A DNA stretch of 64,000 nucleotides, taken from assembly GCA_033032865.1 (NCBI GenBank), contig JAWHQI010000328.1, forward strand, positions 434,001 to 498,000, given 5' to 3'. The stretch's first letter is position 1. Each line of letters begins with the position of its first letter. The DNA is from Dactylorhiza incarnata. Taxonomy: Eukaryota > Streptophyta > Magnoliopsida > Asparagales > Orchidaceae. The notes under the pieces were generated by a model, which was not told the origin of the DNA, did no database searches, and saw only the letters and a program-made list of their open reading frames with translations. The position numbers and the translations under genes were made by a program. Below, one piece after another: positions 21,545 through 33,060 of this stretch.

Positions 21545-22889
21545 TTTGTTTTTAGAAAAATGATGTAATCTCCGGTCGTTGACCGCACCACTCATTGTAA
21601 TTTTTTGAAATGAATAGAAAATTATTTTTGTTCATGAATGAATCTCGTGTTAATTTTTGCTATATTATTCACATAAATCGATCACGGCTTTCATCGTATG
21701 CGATCACAGCATAATAGATTTAGCATTCGATCTCAATGCTTTAGGTTTCGTCGATCTCTGGTTTATGAGGATATTGAAAACTTGACAGAAATCCGGAACT
21801 TCGTATAAGAAAGACAATTCTGCGATCTCAGCATAATTAGACCGCTTAAAAAATTTAAAATACTTGGTCAGATTTATTTGATAAGAAATCTTCACGAATA
21901 TTGATCTGGCGATCACAATATATTCAGACCGTCATTTTGAAGAAAACCCAACTATCACTTGATGAGGAATATAAAACCATGATCATTCCATATAGCTTTG
22001 AATAACAGAGAACATTGGGATCTCGATTTTACTAAGACCGGGCCGACCTCTATCAAGCTGGCATGAAAGATTCCTGAATAGCGACCTCAATTGTCCTGAA
22101 AAAATTATGCCCGGCGATCGTAAATTACTCAGATCGCTCTTTGGAGAGTAGGAAAGAAGAACATGCGGTCTCATAAATTGCTGACCGCCCGATCCCAGTA
22201 CAAAGGGATGAATAGGATTTTTATAGTAAGAAGAAGATGGGAAAAAGGATCTCAAAAATGATCCAAAGGGATGGTGCGGTCATGCCGCGGAGGCTATACC
22301 AACATTGCTTTTCTTAAAGGATTACCGAGTTTGCTGCAAACATGCCAATCTAAGGTTCAGGCGACGGTCATGGATGTTTCTGACCGCCCCTTACCTAACC
22401 ACGCTTCAACGAGTATTCGAGAGTTACGGACCAAAACGATCGGTAGGGCAGGTGTGGTCATGCCGCGGAGGCTACACCGACATTGCTTTCCCTGAAAGAT
22501 CATTAAGATCGTAACAATGTCCTTCCTAATGCATGACAGAGCTGAGCCAGCCACCTAGACCTCCTTGAAATGCTGAGGTGTGCCAGATGTCAACAAGGAC
22601 CCGGTATCCTAAACTCCCACCGCTCGAGCTTGGCGAGCTACTGCTACACAGATTCGAAATCTCCCCGACATCTGTGGTCTCGGCAGAATTACACGTCGAG
22701 CTAACAAGTCGAGGGGGAAGATAGTAGGATCCGTCGATGTCTCACTTGACAGTTTTTTGGCTTTTCAAAAAACAACTTATTCTTAAGACTTGTCATCCAT
22801 CACTTGTATTGCGAATGCTTTGATAATACCTGCGTGATGTTTGAGAGAAGAAAAGTGAGAAAAAGAATGAGTGAATCAGATATGAATAT
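21545..22889. other. Tat noncoding region between antisense gene 2 and integrase
   Basis: No gene. It serves as 3' flank for both strands. Rich in GCGATC and GACCGC words up to about 22400. A block of about 50 bp (core TCATGCCGCGGAGGCTA) occurs twice, near 22271-22315 and 22454-22493. Right of 22740 the sequence becomes AT-rich and the words stop. Confidence 0.6.
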
Positions 22890-24005
22890 TTAAGAAAAGA
22901 AGAGTTTGAGATCATCTCCGCTCCATGAATGAGGCAATTCTTTTCCTTCATAAGTTTGGAGATGGTAAGCACCATTTTTAAGCACACTCTTCACCACGAA
23001 CGGCCCCGCCCAGTTTGGGTTAAGCTTTCCAACTGAACCAGCTCTTGCTGCTGTATCTATTTTCTTCAGGACTAGATCCCCAACAGCGAATTCTTTGGTT
23101 CTTACATTTTTATTGAATAGCCTCGCCATTCTTCTTTTCACCTCTTCTTGTCTGATGATTGTCGTATCTCTCAACTCCTCAATTAAATCAAGGCTGCATT
23201 TTAGCTCTTCATCATTTCCTTCCTTCCAATCGATTTGATTCTGTTGTGCCAATAATACTCTTGGGCTTTTTACTTCAAATTCCACCGGAATAAGGGCTTC
23301 GGAACCGTGTGATAATTTGAACGGAGTTTCTCCAGTAGCAGAACTTGGAGTTGTTCTCAAGGCCCATAAGACGGAAGGTAGTTGTTCCCAGTTGCCACTG
23401 ACATTCTCTACCTTCTTTTTCAGGAGATTTATGATGAGTTTGTTGGCGGCCTCTACCTTCCCATTGCTTCTAGGATGATGCACAGAAACAAAACGTAGCT
23501 CAATGCCAATTTGCTTACAAAAATTAACAAGAGTTGAATTATTGAACTGAGAACCATTATCCGTGATGATTGCCATTGGAATTCCGTGCCGACATACTAT
23601 CTCCCCCCAAATAAAAATTTTCACGGCTTGAGTAGTAATTCTAGCCAATGCTTTTGCCTCTATCCATTTGCTGAAGTAGTCAATCATGACTATAATATAT
23701 CGACGCTGCCCACTTGCCATAGGGAAAGGCCCAATCAAATCCATTCCCCAAACCGCAAACGGCCATGGAGTTGCTATTGACTTGAGTTGTTGAGTCGGCT
23801 GATTTTGGAGAGGAGCAAACTTCTGGCACTTTACACATTTCTTAGCAAATTTTTCCGCATCTTTCCTCATTTGAGGCCAAAAATAGCCTTGCCTCAGAAT
23901 TCTTTTCTCCAAAGTTCTAGCCCCAGAATGACTTCCGCATTCTCCAGAATGGACTTCCCGAATGACCGTTGGAATCTCCTCCTCCGAAACGCACCGTGCT
24001 AATGG
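22890..24005 (-). pseudogene. Tat integrase
   Basis: Read from 23912 downward: end of the zinc-binding domain (CVKCQKF), then the catalytic core with the DDE residues in WGMDLIGPF (Asp), ITDNGSQFNN (Asp) and GKVEAANK (Glu), then the C-terminal domain ending GAYHLQTYEGKELPHSWSGD. The 94 bp before 23912 encode the first part of the HHCC finger (VIREVHSGECGSHSGARTLE-like) in frame but follow a stop at 24006, so integrase is separated from RNase H by a nonsense or frameshift mutation. Inserts cDNA into the genome in an intact element. Confidence 0.88.
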
Positions 24006-25043
24006 TTAAAGGAAAGTTTTTCTATAAAGCACTCCTGCAACAAGATAATAGTTAGCCGCTTTTCGTTTAAACCTTTTCCTATCCTTTATTGATGAATGAA
24101 GCTCTCCAGTTGAAAGATATAGAACAAATGGATCCATCCAAGACGGATGCTGATCAATCTCCATGACCTCTCCTTCTTCAATTGCTGGGCGAAACAGTTC
24201 CGAAGTTGTTCCTCCCGAGAGAAGTCCAAATTTTGCCAACTCATCTGCTTCCACGTTCTCACCCCTTGGAATATGGTCGATGGTAAAGCTTTTGAACTTC
24301 CCTACCTCGATTTTTACCAGAGTTAGATACCGCTTTAAAATACTATCTCTAGTTTCGAAAGTTCCATTTACTTGAGAAGCCATCACCAAAGAATCTGTGA
24401 AGACTTTGACATCATCAATCCCCAGCTCTCTAGCAAACTTAAGACCGACTAGCAAAGCCTCATATTCTGTCTGATTGTTTGTTACTTGAAAATAGAACTT
24501 CAGCGCCTGATGTAGCCTTACTCCATTTGGGTTGATTAAGACAACTCCTGCTCCGGAAGAATTTTTTCCTGAGGCTCCATCCACGAAGATTTTCCAGGCA
24601 AGGGGCACTCCGACCCCCTTCTGCGACTCAACTTCTTTGGCATCCACCATGAAGTCTGCTAAAACTTGAGCTTTGATCTCCACCCTTGGAACATAAGATA
24701 TGTCAAACTCAATGAGCTCTATTGCCCACTTTGTCAACCTGCCTGAATGCTCTGGCTTCTCCAAGACACTCTTCAATGGAAGATCAGTAACGACTAGAAT
24801 TGAATGAGCTTGAAAATATGGTCTTAATCTTCTTGCTGAAGTTACGAGCATTAGGGCCAAATTTTCAAGAATAGGATAGCGAGTCTCTGCATTCTTCAGG
24901 ATTCGACTCACGTAATAGACTGGAAATTGCTTCTTTTTCTCCTCTCGGACCAAAACGGAGCTTATGGCATCGGCTCCGACTCCCATATACAGAAAAAGAT
25001 TTTCTCCCTCTCGCGGGCTTTGGAGCAAAGGGGTTGATGTCAA
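24006..25043 (-). pseudogene. Tat RNase H plus archaeal-type second RNase H
   Basis: First the gypsy RNase H (FLYMGVGADAISSVLVRE, YPILENLALMLVTSARRLRPYF), which looks degenerate because its catalytic Asp region reads YMGV. Then the second RNase H with its own catalytic residues: WKIFVDGASG (Asp), NQTEYEALLVGL (Glu) and KVFTDSLVMASQVNG (Asp). A dual RNase H is a defining trait of the Tat/Ogre lineage. Starts by a frame change near 25040 from RT and ends at a premature TAA (24006). Confidence 0.88.
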
Positions 25044-26518
25044 TTGCTTTTTGAGCTGAGTGAAAGCATCATCACACTCCTTCGTCCACTCGAACCACTC
25101 CCTCCCCGGAGGGTCTTAAAGAAAGGTGCACTTTTATCTCCTGACCGGGATATGAAGCGACTTAAGCCTGCCATCCTCCCTCCTAGCTGCTGAATTTCTT
25201 TGGGGGACTTGGGAGGTGGCATCTCCAAAATAGCTTTTACTTTGTCAGGATTGGGTTCCAGCCCTTCTGGAGTAAGGAGGTGACCTAGAAATTTTCCTTT
25301 ACTTGCCCCGAAAACACACTTCAACGGATTCAACCTTATATTAAAAGTTCGAAGGGTTGCAAAAGTTTTCGAGAGGTCTCTAAGATGAGAAGAGAATAAT
25401 TTGCTTTTTATCAAGAGGTCATCGACATATACCTCAAGGTTTCTTCCTTTTTGATTCCTGAAAACCGTATCCATCATTTTCTGGTAGGTTGCTCCAGCAT
25501 TTTTTAGCCCAAAGGGCATTACGAGATAACAGAAACAACCGTCATTTGTGATAAATGAAGTATGAGGTATATCTGGTTTATGCATTCTGATTTGATGGTA
25601 ACCTGAAAAAGCATCTAAAAAGCTCATAAAAGAATAACCTACCGCAGAATCTACTAAAGAATCTATCCGAGGCAAGGGGTAGCAATCCTTGGGGCAAGCT
25701 TTATTGAGTTTGGTAAAGTCGACACACATCCTCCATTTTCCACCTAACTTCTTTACCATTACAACGTTTGACACCCATTCTGGATATTGGATTGGTTGGA
25801 TGAACTTTGCCTTCAGGAGCTTCTCTACCTCTTCACGGATAGGCTGTGCTAGAGTAGTTGCAACAGACCTCTTCTTCTGCTGGATCGGGATGAAGTTTGG
25901 GTCAATATTGAGATGGTGGCAAGCAACATCCTGGTCCACTCCAGGCATGTCATCTGCCGACCAAGCGAAGACATCTAGATTTTGCAGAAGACAAGAGATG
26001 AGTTGACTCTTGTCAGCTTCAGATAACTCAGCGTTGATGGAGAGGCTCTTGCTCTCATCTTCCTCGCTGATTCGAACATCTTGAGTTGCTTGGGCAGGTT
26101 CCAAGCGAACTCCATCTCTTGCATCCTCAACTTCTTCTGCAACTTTGACTTGTTCAGGAACTTCAATAGATTCAGCCATCATGACTTCTTGGGGAGAAGA
26201 AGACACGGTCATGTTGACCGTCTTTACGTAGCATTCCCTAGCTTTCCTTGGGTCGCTCCTGATTCGGTGTTGTTTTCCATTTAAGGCGAACTTCACCGCT
26301 TGATGATAGGTGGAGACAATGGCTTGATATCCATTCAAGAAGGGTCTTCCAAAGATTGCGTTGTAGCTACTGGGAGCATCAACGACTATGAATTTGACCA
26401 GCTTCACTATTCCTCCCAGAATTACGGAAAGAGTGACGAGCCCTTCTACTTCCTTCTTCTCTCCTGAAAAACCATAAAGGGGGCCTTCAGTTGATAGGAG
26501 GGATTTACCTGTCTTCAA
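25040..26518 (-). pseudogene. Tat protease C-terminal part and reverse transcriptase
   Basis: Opens with the tail of the aspartic protease (YNAIFGRPFLNGYQAIVSTYH), then an acidic linker and the RT: MPGVDQDVACHHLNID, EWVSNVVMVKKLGGKWRMCV, DYPLPRID-type block (CYPLPRIDSLVD), MPFGLKNAGATYQ and the catalytic VYVDDLLIKS. Frame changes occur at both ends (26515-26518 from gag/protease; 25040 into RNase H). One open frame of 492 codons is otherwise intact. Confidence 0.9.
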
Positions 26519-28510
26519 CGCCTCGAGGCAGGTTTGAAGAGCACGTTGACTGAACTTCCCGTGTCTATCAGAATCTTCTCCACTGTGTAATTTTCAATTA
26601 CAACTTTAATGACGACCGCGTCGTCAAAGGGATTCGCGGTCTGAGGAAGGTCTTCATCACCGAAAGTGACCGTTCCCCGGATCGGGGTTGAAGAGGTGGC
26701 AGCAACCTCTGATTGGTAAACCCTCTTCAGACTTGCCTTCCTTGAAGATTCCGGACCTGCACCTCCGTGGATGCAGAAAAGATTGCCCAAGGCGCCTTCG
26801 TCGTCAGCATCCACGCATTCATTAGGAAATCCGATATTACCCAGATGGCCAATATCATCTACTTCCTCGCACGCCCAGTGAACCTCCGCTACCTCTTTGG
26901 CCTTGGAGGTTGAGGCTTTTGCAGAATCATTCTTCTGAAGGAGATCTCGGAGCTTACCCTCTTTCAGTAGCTTCTCTAAGAACAGGCGGAGAGCTCTGCA
27001 ATACTCTGTCAAATGTCCCCTATCTCTGTGGTACTCACAGTAGAGAGTAGGATTTCTGGTTTTCGGGTCAAGATTTAGCGGAGCTGGCCTCTTAAAAAAG
27101 GGCTGCTTCTGAAGGATTTGAAGCACTTCACTCATAGAAACACCAAAGTCTGTAAAGGACTCTTGGGATTCATTGTAGAGTGAAGGAATGGGCAGAAGAG
27201 GAGGTTGGGCGTACTGGATCTGGTGGATGGGGGTGACTTGCGGAGCAGGAGTAGCGGGAGTTTGAAGAAATGAACCTTGAGGCGGGAAAAATTGATTACC
27301 TCGATTGAAGCGGTTGTTGCGATAATTCTTACCTCTCGGAGCTGGAGGTGGAAGCTCTTGTCGAGGTTTTGAGGAAGATGGAGCAGGATAGAATCCCGCA
27401 GAGCCTTTCTGAGTGGCTCTGTTGGTCAAATTGCCCACATAGGTGGGGTTGTTGATCTCCCCTTCTATGTAGCGATTGGCGATGCTGATCAGCTCCTGAT
27501 AGGAGCCAGGCTCCTTGGTTGTGACTTTGAACTTCAGAGGGCCCTCCTGCAGGCCACTGATCAAAGCTACCATGTAGAGCTCGGGATCCATGTCTCTGAC
27601 TCCCAAGATCTCTTTTTGAAAACGGTCAACGAAATGTGCTGCAGTCTCGTTGTCGCCTTGCTTAATCTTGAAGAGGGTCGCAGGACCACTCTTCCTTTTC
27701 TTCGCGGTGGCAAACCTTAGGAGGAGCTCTTGCCTTAGGGCAGCAAAGCTCGGGATAGATTGACAAGGCAGCTTAAAAACCATTCTATGGCCGACCCATC
27801 AAAGGAGGTGACCATCAGCTTGCACCTCACTCCATCGGAAATGGTCCTGAGAGCAACAGCAGACTCGAAGGCTTGAAGATGACACATGGGGTCGGTCTCT
27901 CCTGTATACACAGGAAGGCGGGGCTCTCTGAATCCATGAGGAATCGGATCCCGATGAATCTCATCGGTAAAGGGGAAGGCTCCCCTAAATCAGAGAGTCC
28001 TGGAGGAGGAAGAAAAGGAGCAGGAGGACCTTGAGGGTAAGCAAACCCTTCTTCAAAATTCAGGGTCTGATCCGGAGGTCCCTGGGCTGCGGCTCGGAAA
28101 GAATTACGAAGGGAGGCAAACTCCTCATGCTGAGATCGCTGAGGAACTGCGGGCTGGAAGACGGGGTGATCGATCGGGTGACCGCTTGCCATGCGGTCAG
28201 GAGTGGCGACCTGAGAGGATTGAGGAAGGATCTTCTGGGAGATCGCGGCTAGAACCTGGTTCATAGCCTCAATCTGCTTCGCGGACTCCTGCTGAGTCCG
28301 GACGACTTCTTGCCGATCTCGAGCGGCCTCTTGCTGAGGCCACGCGATCTCCTGCTGAACAGAGGCGGCGTCCTGCCTAGCTCGGGCGGCCTCGCGGAGA
28401 GCTTGTTCAACACGAAGCTCGAAGCGGTGCTCAAGCGCTTCTAACGGGTTGTGATCGGAAGGGGGAACGCTGGGAGATCGCAGGGGACGACCTCTACGCC
28501 GATCAGCCAT
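26515..28510 (-). pseudogene. Tat gag and protease N-terminal part
   Basis: Starts at ATG 28510 (MADRRRGRPLRSPS). A Gln/Arg/Ala-rich coiled coil (28230-28450) with GATCGC/GCGGTC words follows, then a frame break near 27800. After that come the Gag core (FKLPCQSIPSFAALRQELL, HFVDRFQKEILGVRDMDPEL), a single zinc-knuckle-like CEYHRDRGHLTEYC (27025-27066) and the protease active site LIDTGSSVNVLF (26540-26575). The downstream frame ends early because of an indel near 26530 (KPASRR then stop), after which 25040-26518 continues the protease. Confidence 0.88.
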
Positions 28511-28567
28511 CTTGAACGTATATGAATTTCACCTGACACTTCGAATCTGAAGGTCGCGTGTTCATTC

Positions 28568-29029
28568 TGTTGGTACCAAAAATGGTACCTCCAAAATTCA
28601 CACTAAAGGGGATGGGAGAAAACTGCAAAGTGCAGGTTACTAAGACAGAAGATGCTGGAAAAGAGGGAAAACGATCACAAAAAGGCGATCACGAAAAAAT
28701 GAGACCGCTTACACAGGTTGTAAGCTGGAGCCTCGGAGCAAAAAGTCCACTTTCTGGTACCCCTACCCCTCTATTTATAGACGAAGGAGCTGCCCAAGCG
28801 GGCAGAACTGAAAACTACGGGCTGCCCGGGATACAGGGGTGCAAATAGTAAAAATAAAGTAAAATTCCCAGACCGCTAAGACTGGCGATCTCGAGCGGCT
28901 TCGGCTGCTTGGAACTTAGAACATTAGACCAGGCTGAAGGCTGGCGATCTGTGGATCATAAATATTGGAGACCGCTGAGACCACCAATTTGGACTGTAAA
29001 GACAAGATCGCGGGCTTTCCGGGCAAACA
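28568..29029 (-). repeat. Tat element 5' LTR (462 bp)
   Basis: Same sequence as 16710-17172 with about nine visible differences. The inner side (28500-28567) leads directly to gag. A tRNA PBS starting with TGG is not obvious at the junction. Confidence 0.92.
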
Positions 29030-29049
29030 TTAATTGTTTTAAATCCGCC

Positions 29050-29156
29050 AATTTTTAGATGAAAAAGTTTGGAATATTACTATTGAAAAGCCCCCAAGCG
29101 TATTAAATAGAAACGAAATTGTTTTAAATGCAAAATCAATAAATAGTTTATTTTGT
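29050..29156 (+). repeat. 107-bp duplication flanking the Tat insertion
   Basis: 29050-29156 repeats 16606-16712 of the copia-2 gag. A 20-bp filler (29030-29049) that contains ATTGTTTTAAAT, itself present in the gag (about 16675 and 29119), lies between the LTR and the copy. This replaces the usual 5-bp TSD. Confidence 0.9.
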
Positions 29157-30374
29157 ATGCCATATCAAAATATTTTCAAGCTCATTTATACTTTACCTAC
29201 TGCTTATGAGATTTGGAAGTTTCTTTAAAATACTTATGATTCCTTTGCTCTAGTATGGAGTGCGCATCAATGGAAATGGAAGAAGACAACACATCAATGA
29301 GAAGGGAAGATGGGAACTCATATTTGGAAGAGGAATGCAAAGAAGATGTCAAAGGAACTTCATGTTCAAATCCTGCCTCATCCAAAAGCGTTGTAAGAAA
29401 ATCAAATTCCCTTCTTGGTTTTAATTTTATTTCTACATTACAATTGCTACAAATTGCTAAGTGTAAAATTAAAAAATTAAAAAAATGCTAATTGCAATTT
29501 GCGTTTAAAAAATAAAAGTTTAAAAACAAAAGTTAATTTAGAATCAAATTTTGATGTATCCAGTTTTCCTCATGGCTCTTTAGTTGAAAATATTTCACCT
29601 TGTATAGAATCTAATGAATTAAACGAAAAATACAAAGAACTTGAAAAAGAACTTATTTTTGTAAAAGAACATAATGAAAAATCATCTTTAGAAAATTCAT
29701 CTTTGAAAAGTAATTGTGTAATGTGTAAAAATTATAACATTGAAATTAAAGAGACGGATGAAACATTTGAAGAACTAAGGAATGATTATATAACTCATAT
29801 TAATTTTATTGTTACAACTCTTAAAAATAGCACAATCGCTTATAATAAAGCTAGACATAATTTTAAAATCAAGAATAATGAATTAAAAGCTAAAGTCAAC
29901 TTGCTTAAGGAAATTATAAAGAAAAATTCTCAAAACATACACTCACAATATCAAGTAAAATCCAAAAGCAAGTTGAATATGAACTTTCATAATTTGACTA
30001 AGCCAAACATAGGGAATAAAAAACTTCAAAAGATTGTAAATGAAATTTTAATACACTATCATCGTTATCATTTACAACATCAATCTTCTCCAAACATAAA
30101 ATTAAATGTTCACAAATTTCCTATGAAAAATATTTTCAATAATCATCACAATTATAAGCTTCAAGATAAAAATATTCACAATGGAAATTTGATGAATAAA
30201 AATAATATTAAACAAAATTATGAATGGAGGCCCAAAGCTAAAGATGAAACACTAACTCCACTCAAAAGGGCTCATTCATCACTATCTCCCCACAAACCAA
30301 CACACTATATTTGGGTACCTAAAGGAATCATCCCACCCGGTTCTCTTTGGATACCTAAATCTCTTATTCATTAG
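29157..30374 (+). pseudogene. copia-2 gag, C-terminal part
   Basis: The beginning (29157-29490) is degenerate with stops. From 29499 one frame runs to the TAG at 30372-30374. Asn/Lys/Glu-rich coiled-coil sequence (ELNEKYKELEKELIFVKEH, NNELKAKVNLLKEI), one CVMC motif, and a C-terminal THYIWVPKGIIPPG motif like the linker after Gag in copia polyproteins. No protease follows. Confidence 0.65.
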
Positions 30375-32180
30375 GTATCATACAATTGCATGAAGTAGAA
30401 GCAAATCAATAAATGAATACCTTTACTCTACTTCATGATATGCTTAACCTTCTTTTGTTTATGTGTTTTTTTTTGCCTTTTGCTTGAGCCAACATGCTAT
30501 GGTCACTTTATATACCTTGAAATATATCTTTATCACATAAAGCCTAATGATCAATAAATTAAATGAAATGAAATTGAATAAAAAGTCATATCATTCTTCA
30601 AGTGACCTATCAATATTTTTTTGCTCTCATCCTTTAAATCCATTACTTACAAAATGAATACTAAATATGTTATATTATCAAACTGAATATTTTCAAAAAT
30701 GGATATAAATAGGCTATTTAGGGGTCTTAGACTAAAAATTTAAAATGTGCAATTTTTTGATTATTTTCCTAATTTCTTTGTTGCATGTGATAGCCCCATA
30801 TACTTTAAAATAGTAATTATGAGAAATCAGAATTGAAAAATCTCAAAAACCATGTTTTTTTGATGAAAAATCGAACCTCTGTTAGCTACCGCCTGACGCT
30901 AACTCTATCGACGGCGGTATCTAGATTTTTTGAAAATTCCTGATTTTCTCATATTACTTCATTCTAAAAATTATATTACTATTTTAAGTATCATTCTCTT
31001 CTACTTTAGAAAAAACTATATATGTTTTGGTCATGTTCACACAAACATCAAAAACAAAGAAAAATTGCAAAAATCATTCCAAATGACCAATAACATCTTC
31101 ACAATTAATCCTCCACTATAAATAATTAAAATTAATATGAATAATTTATCATATGATGAAGTTAAAGATAATTTATTTATCTCATGTTTAAATTTTCAAA
31201 TCAACATATGAATTACTGATCTTATAAAAATTCTCATAATAAATACCAATGGAATAAATTGCATTGATTTCATAACTTGCTTTACGTATGAATTATGCCT
31301 GTGTTTGCATGTATATCATTCTTGTCTAGACCATAGAATCAACCTTATACTTATTGAAAATAACTAACAATGCTAAATTGCATCACTCTAGGTCTATGAA
31401 CATTTAGATTGAAACTCCATGTTGAATACATGCAAATCAATTATACATTTGTAATCTTTACATACATTGCACCTTGTTACCATAACTCGTCATTCTAGCA
31501 TCATCTCATACTATAAGTAGAAATTAATGCACATGCTAGTTATGTCGTGCTATGCTGTGTTAAACTAAAATCGAATAATGAAATTTGAAAGTCATGAAAT
31601 TTATTTTGGCTTAAATTAACTATCCACATTTCAAAAATTCCTAAAAATAAAGCCACAGTATATAAATTGGTATTTAGGACTAAACTCTTAGTATGTCCAT
31701 GATAATTCACCTACATTATACGTCTCACAATAGCAGGGGTGTAGGATTGTGTGCATTAGAGACCTAACCTCTAAGTCGTGTCTTGTCCTTAGCCGGGGAG
31801 GGTTCTAATGGGGCCTTGCGAGGCACTGGGGGGGGGGGGGGGGAGTGCTAGGTTGAGCGTAGTCTTTTGTGTGCATATGGGATTAACACCCCAACCTACG
31901 ACATGTGTGCATCTCCTCATGCCCATCCATCACTTAGTACGGGGCTAGAGTGTAGACATGTTGTTAGGGTATCTTGATCTTAGACATACTAATATTATAT
32001 ACATTGCATGAATAGTATTTCACTCTTTATGATCATTTCACTCACGCATATGTTGTTTAAACATGCTATCTTATGTTTTTCATACTATATATTCTATGGG
32101 CTTTCATGATTTTGAAAAACATAAGTATCTTGAAAGAGTATTTTGACACCTTAAGCAAAAAATCTTTTATCCACATCCTT
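30375..32180 (+). other. copia-2 noncoding segment where protease/integrase would be
   Basis: AT-rich, without recognisable protease or integrase codons. Contains GCTACCGCCTGACG/GACGGCGGTA words (30889-30920) of the kind found in the copia-2 LTR, and a 15-base G run (31831-31845). Either a large replacement of the pol 5' half or a non-autonomous design. Confidence 0.55.
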
Positions 32181-32189
32181 CACACTATT

Positions 32190-33060
32190 ATGCAAAACGA
32201 ATTTGAGATGAGTCTAGTTGGAGAACTAACATATTTCTTAGGTTTTTAAATCACACAAAAAGATGACGGAATCTCTATTTGCCTAAATATGTTTATAATA
32301 TGCTAAAAAATTTGGATTTGAAAACTTAAAACTAGCTAGCACACCAATGAGCGCATCACTTAAATTAGGAAAAGATGAAGCCGAAATTTCAATTGATCAA
32401 ACTTTGTATAGAGGAATGATTGGATCCTTATTATATTTGAGTGCTTCTTGTCCTGACATTACTTTTGTCGTATGCTTATGCACTAGATTTCAAGCTAATC
32501 CAAAAGAATCTCATTTAAAAGCGGTGAAACGAATTTTTTAGATACTTATTTGGCACATCTAGTTTAGGTTTATTGTACCCAAATAATGATTCTTTTATTT
32601 TACATGGCTATTCTGATTCCGATTATGCGGGGTGTTCTTTAGATAGGAAAAGCACTAGTGACACATGTCATTTCTTAGGCCCTTCACTAGTTGCATGGTC
32701 AAATAGAAAACAAAATTTGGTTGCCCTCTCCACCACCGATGCCAAATATATCGCACTATGAAGTTGTTGTGCACAAGCATTATGGATGACTCAAACCTTA
32801 GAAGACTTCGGAGTTCATCTAACCAATATTGAACTAAAGTGTGACAACAAGAGTGTTATTGACCTAACAAACAACCCCATTCATCACTCAAGATCCAAAC
32901 ACATAAACGTGAGACATCATTTCATTAGGGATCACATAAAGAAAGAAAATGTTCATGTAAATTTTATAGGAACTGAATCCAAACTTGCGAACATCTTTAC
33001 CAAGCCTCTACCCGATGCACGATTTGTTTTACTTAGACTATAATTAGGGGTATTGGACAT
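32190..33060 (+). pseudogene. copia-2 reverse transcriptase C-terminus and RNase H remnant
   Basis: Begins with NEFEMSLVGELTYFLGF (about 32195-32247, then a stop), continues with QTLYRGMIGSLLYLSAS (32400-32450) and ends with the copia RNase H (LHGYSDSDYAGCSLDRKSTS, HHSRSKHINVRHHFIRDHI, LANIFTKPLPDARF). Breaks near 32541 and 32760 (TGA after YIAL). The YVDD block is absent. Confidence 0.85.

Larger units (their letters stand above)
16710..29029 (-). mobile_element. Tat-type Ty3/gypsy retrotransposon with antisense genes (12.3 kb)
   Basis: LTRs 28568-29029 (5', minus orientation) and 16710-17172 (3'), both starting TGTTGG and ending AAACA on the + strand, about 2% different. Minus-strand order from the right: gag, protease, RT, RNase H, a second archaeal-type RNase H, integrase. 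The second RNase H is diagnostic of the Tat/Ogre lineage. Between integrase and the 3' LTR lie about 5.6 kb with two + strand (antisense) genes, as in Retand- and Grande-like elements. The pol frames carry frameshifts. No normal 5-bp TSD is seen. Confidence 0.9.

Noticed and set aside
28568..28848. 96-codon + strand frame in the Tat LTR (also at 16709-16990)
   Set aside because: Present only because both LTRs are near-identical; no domain.
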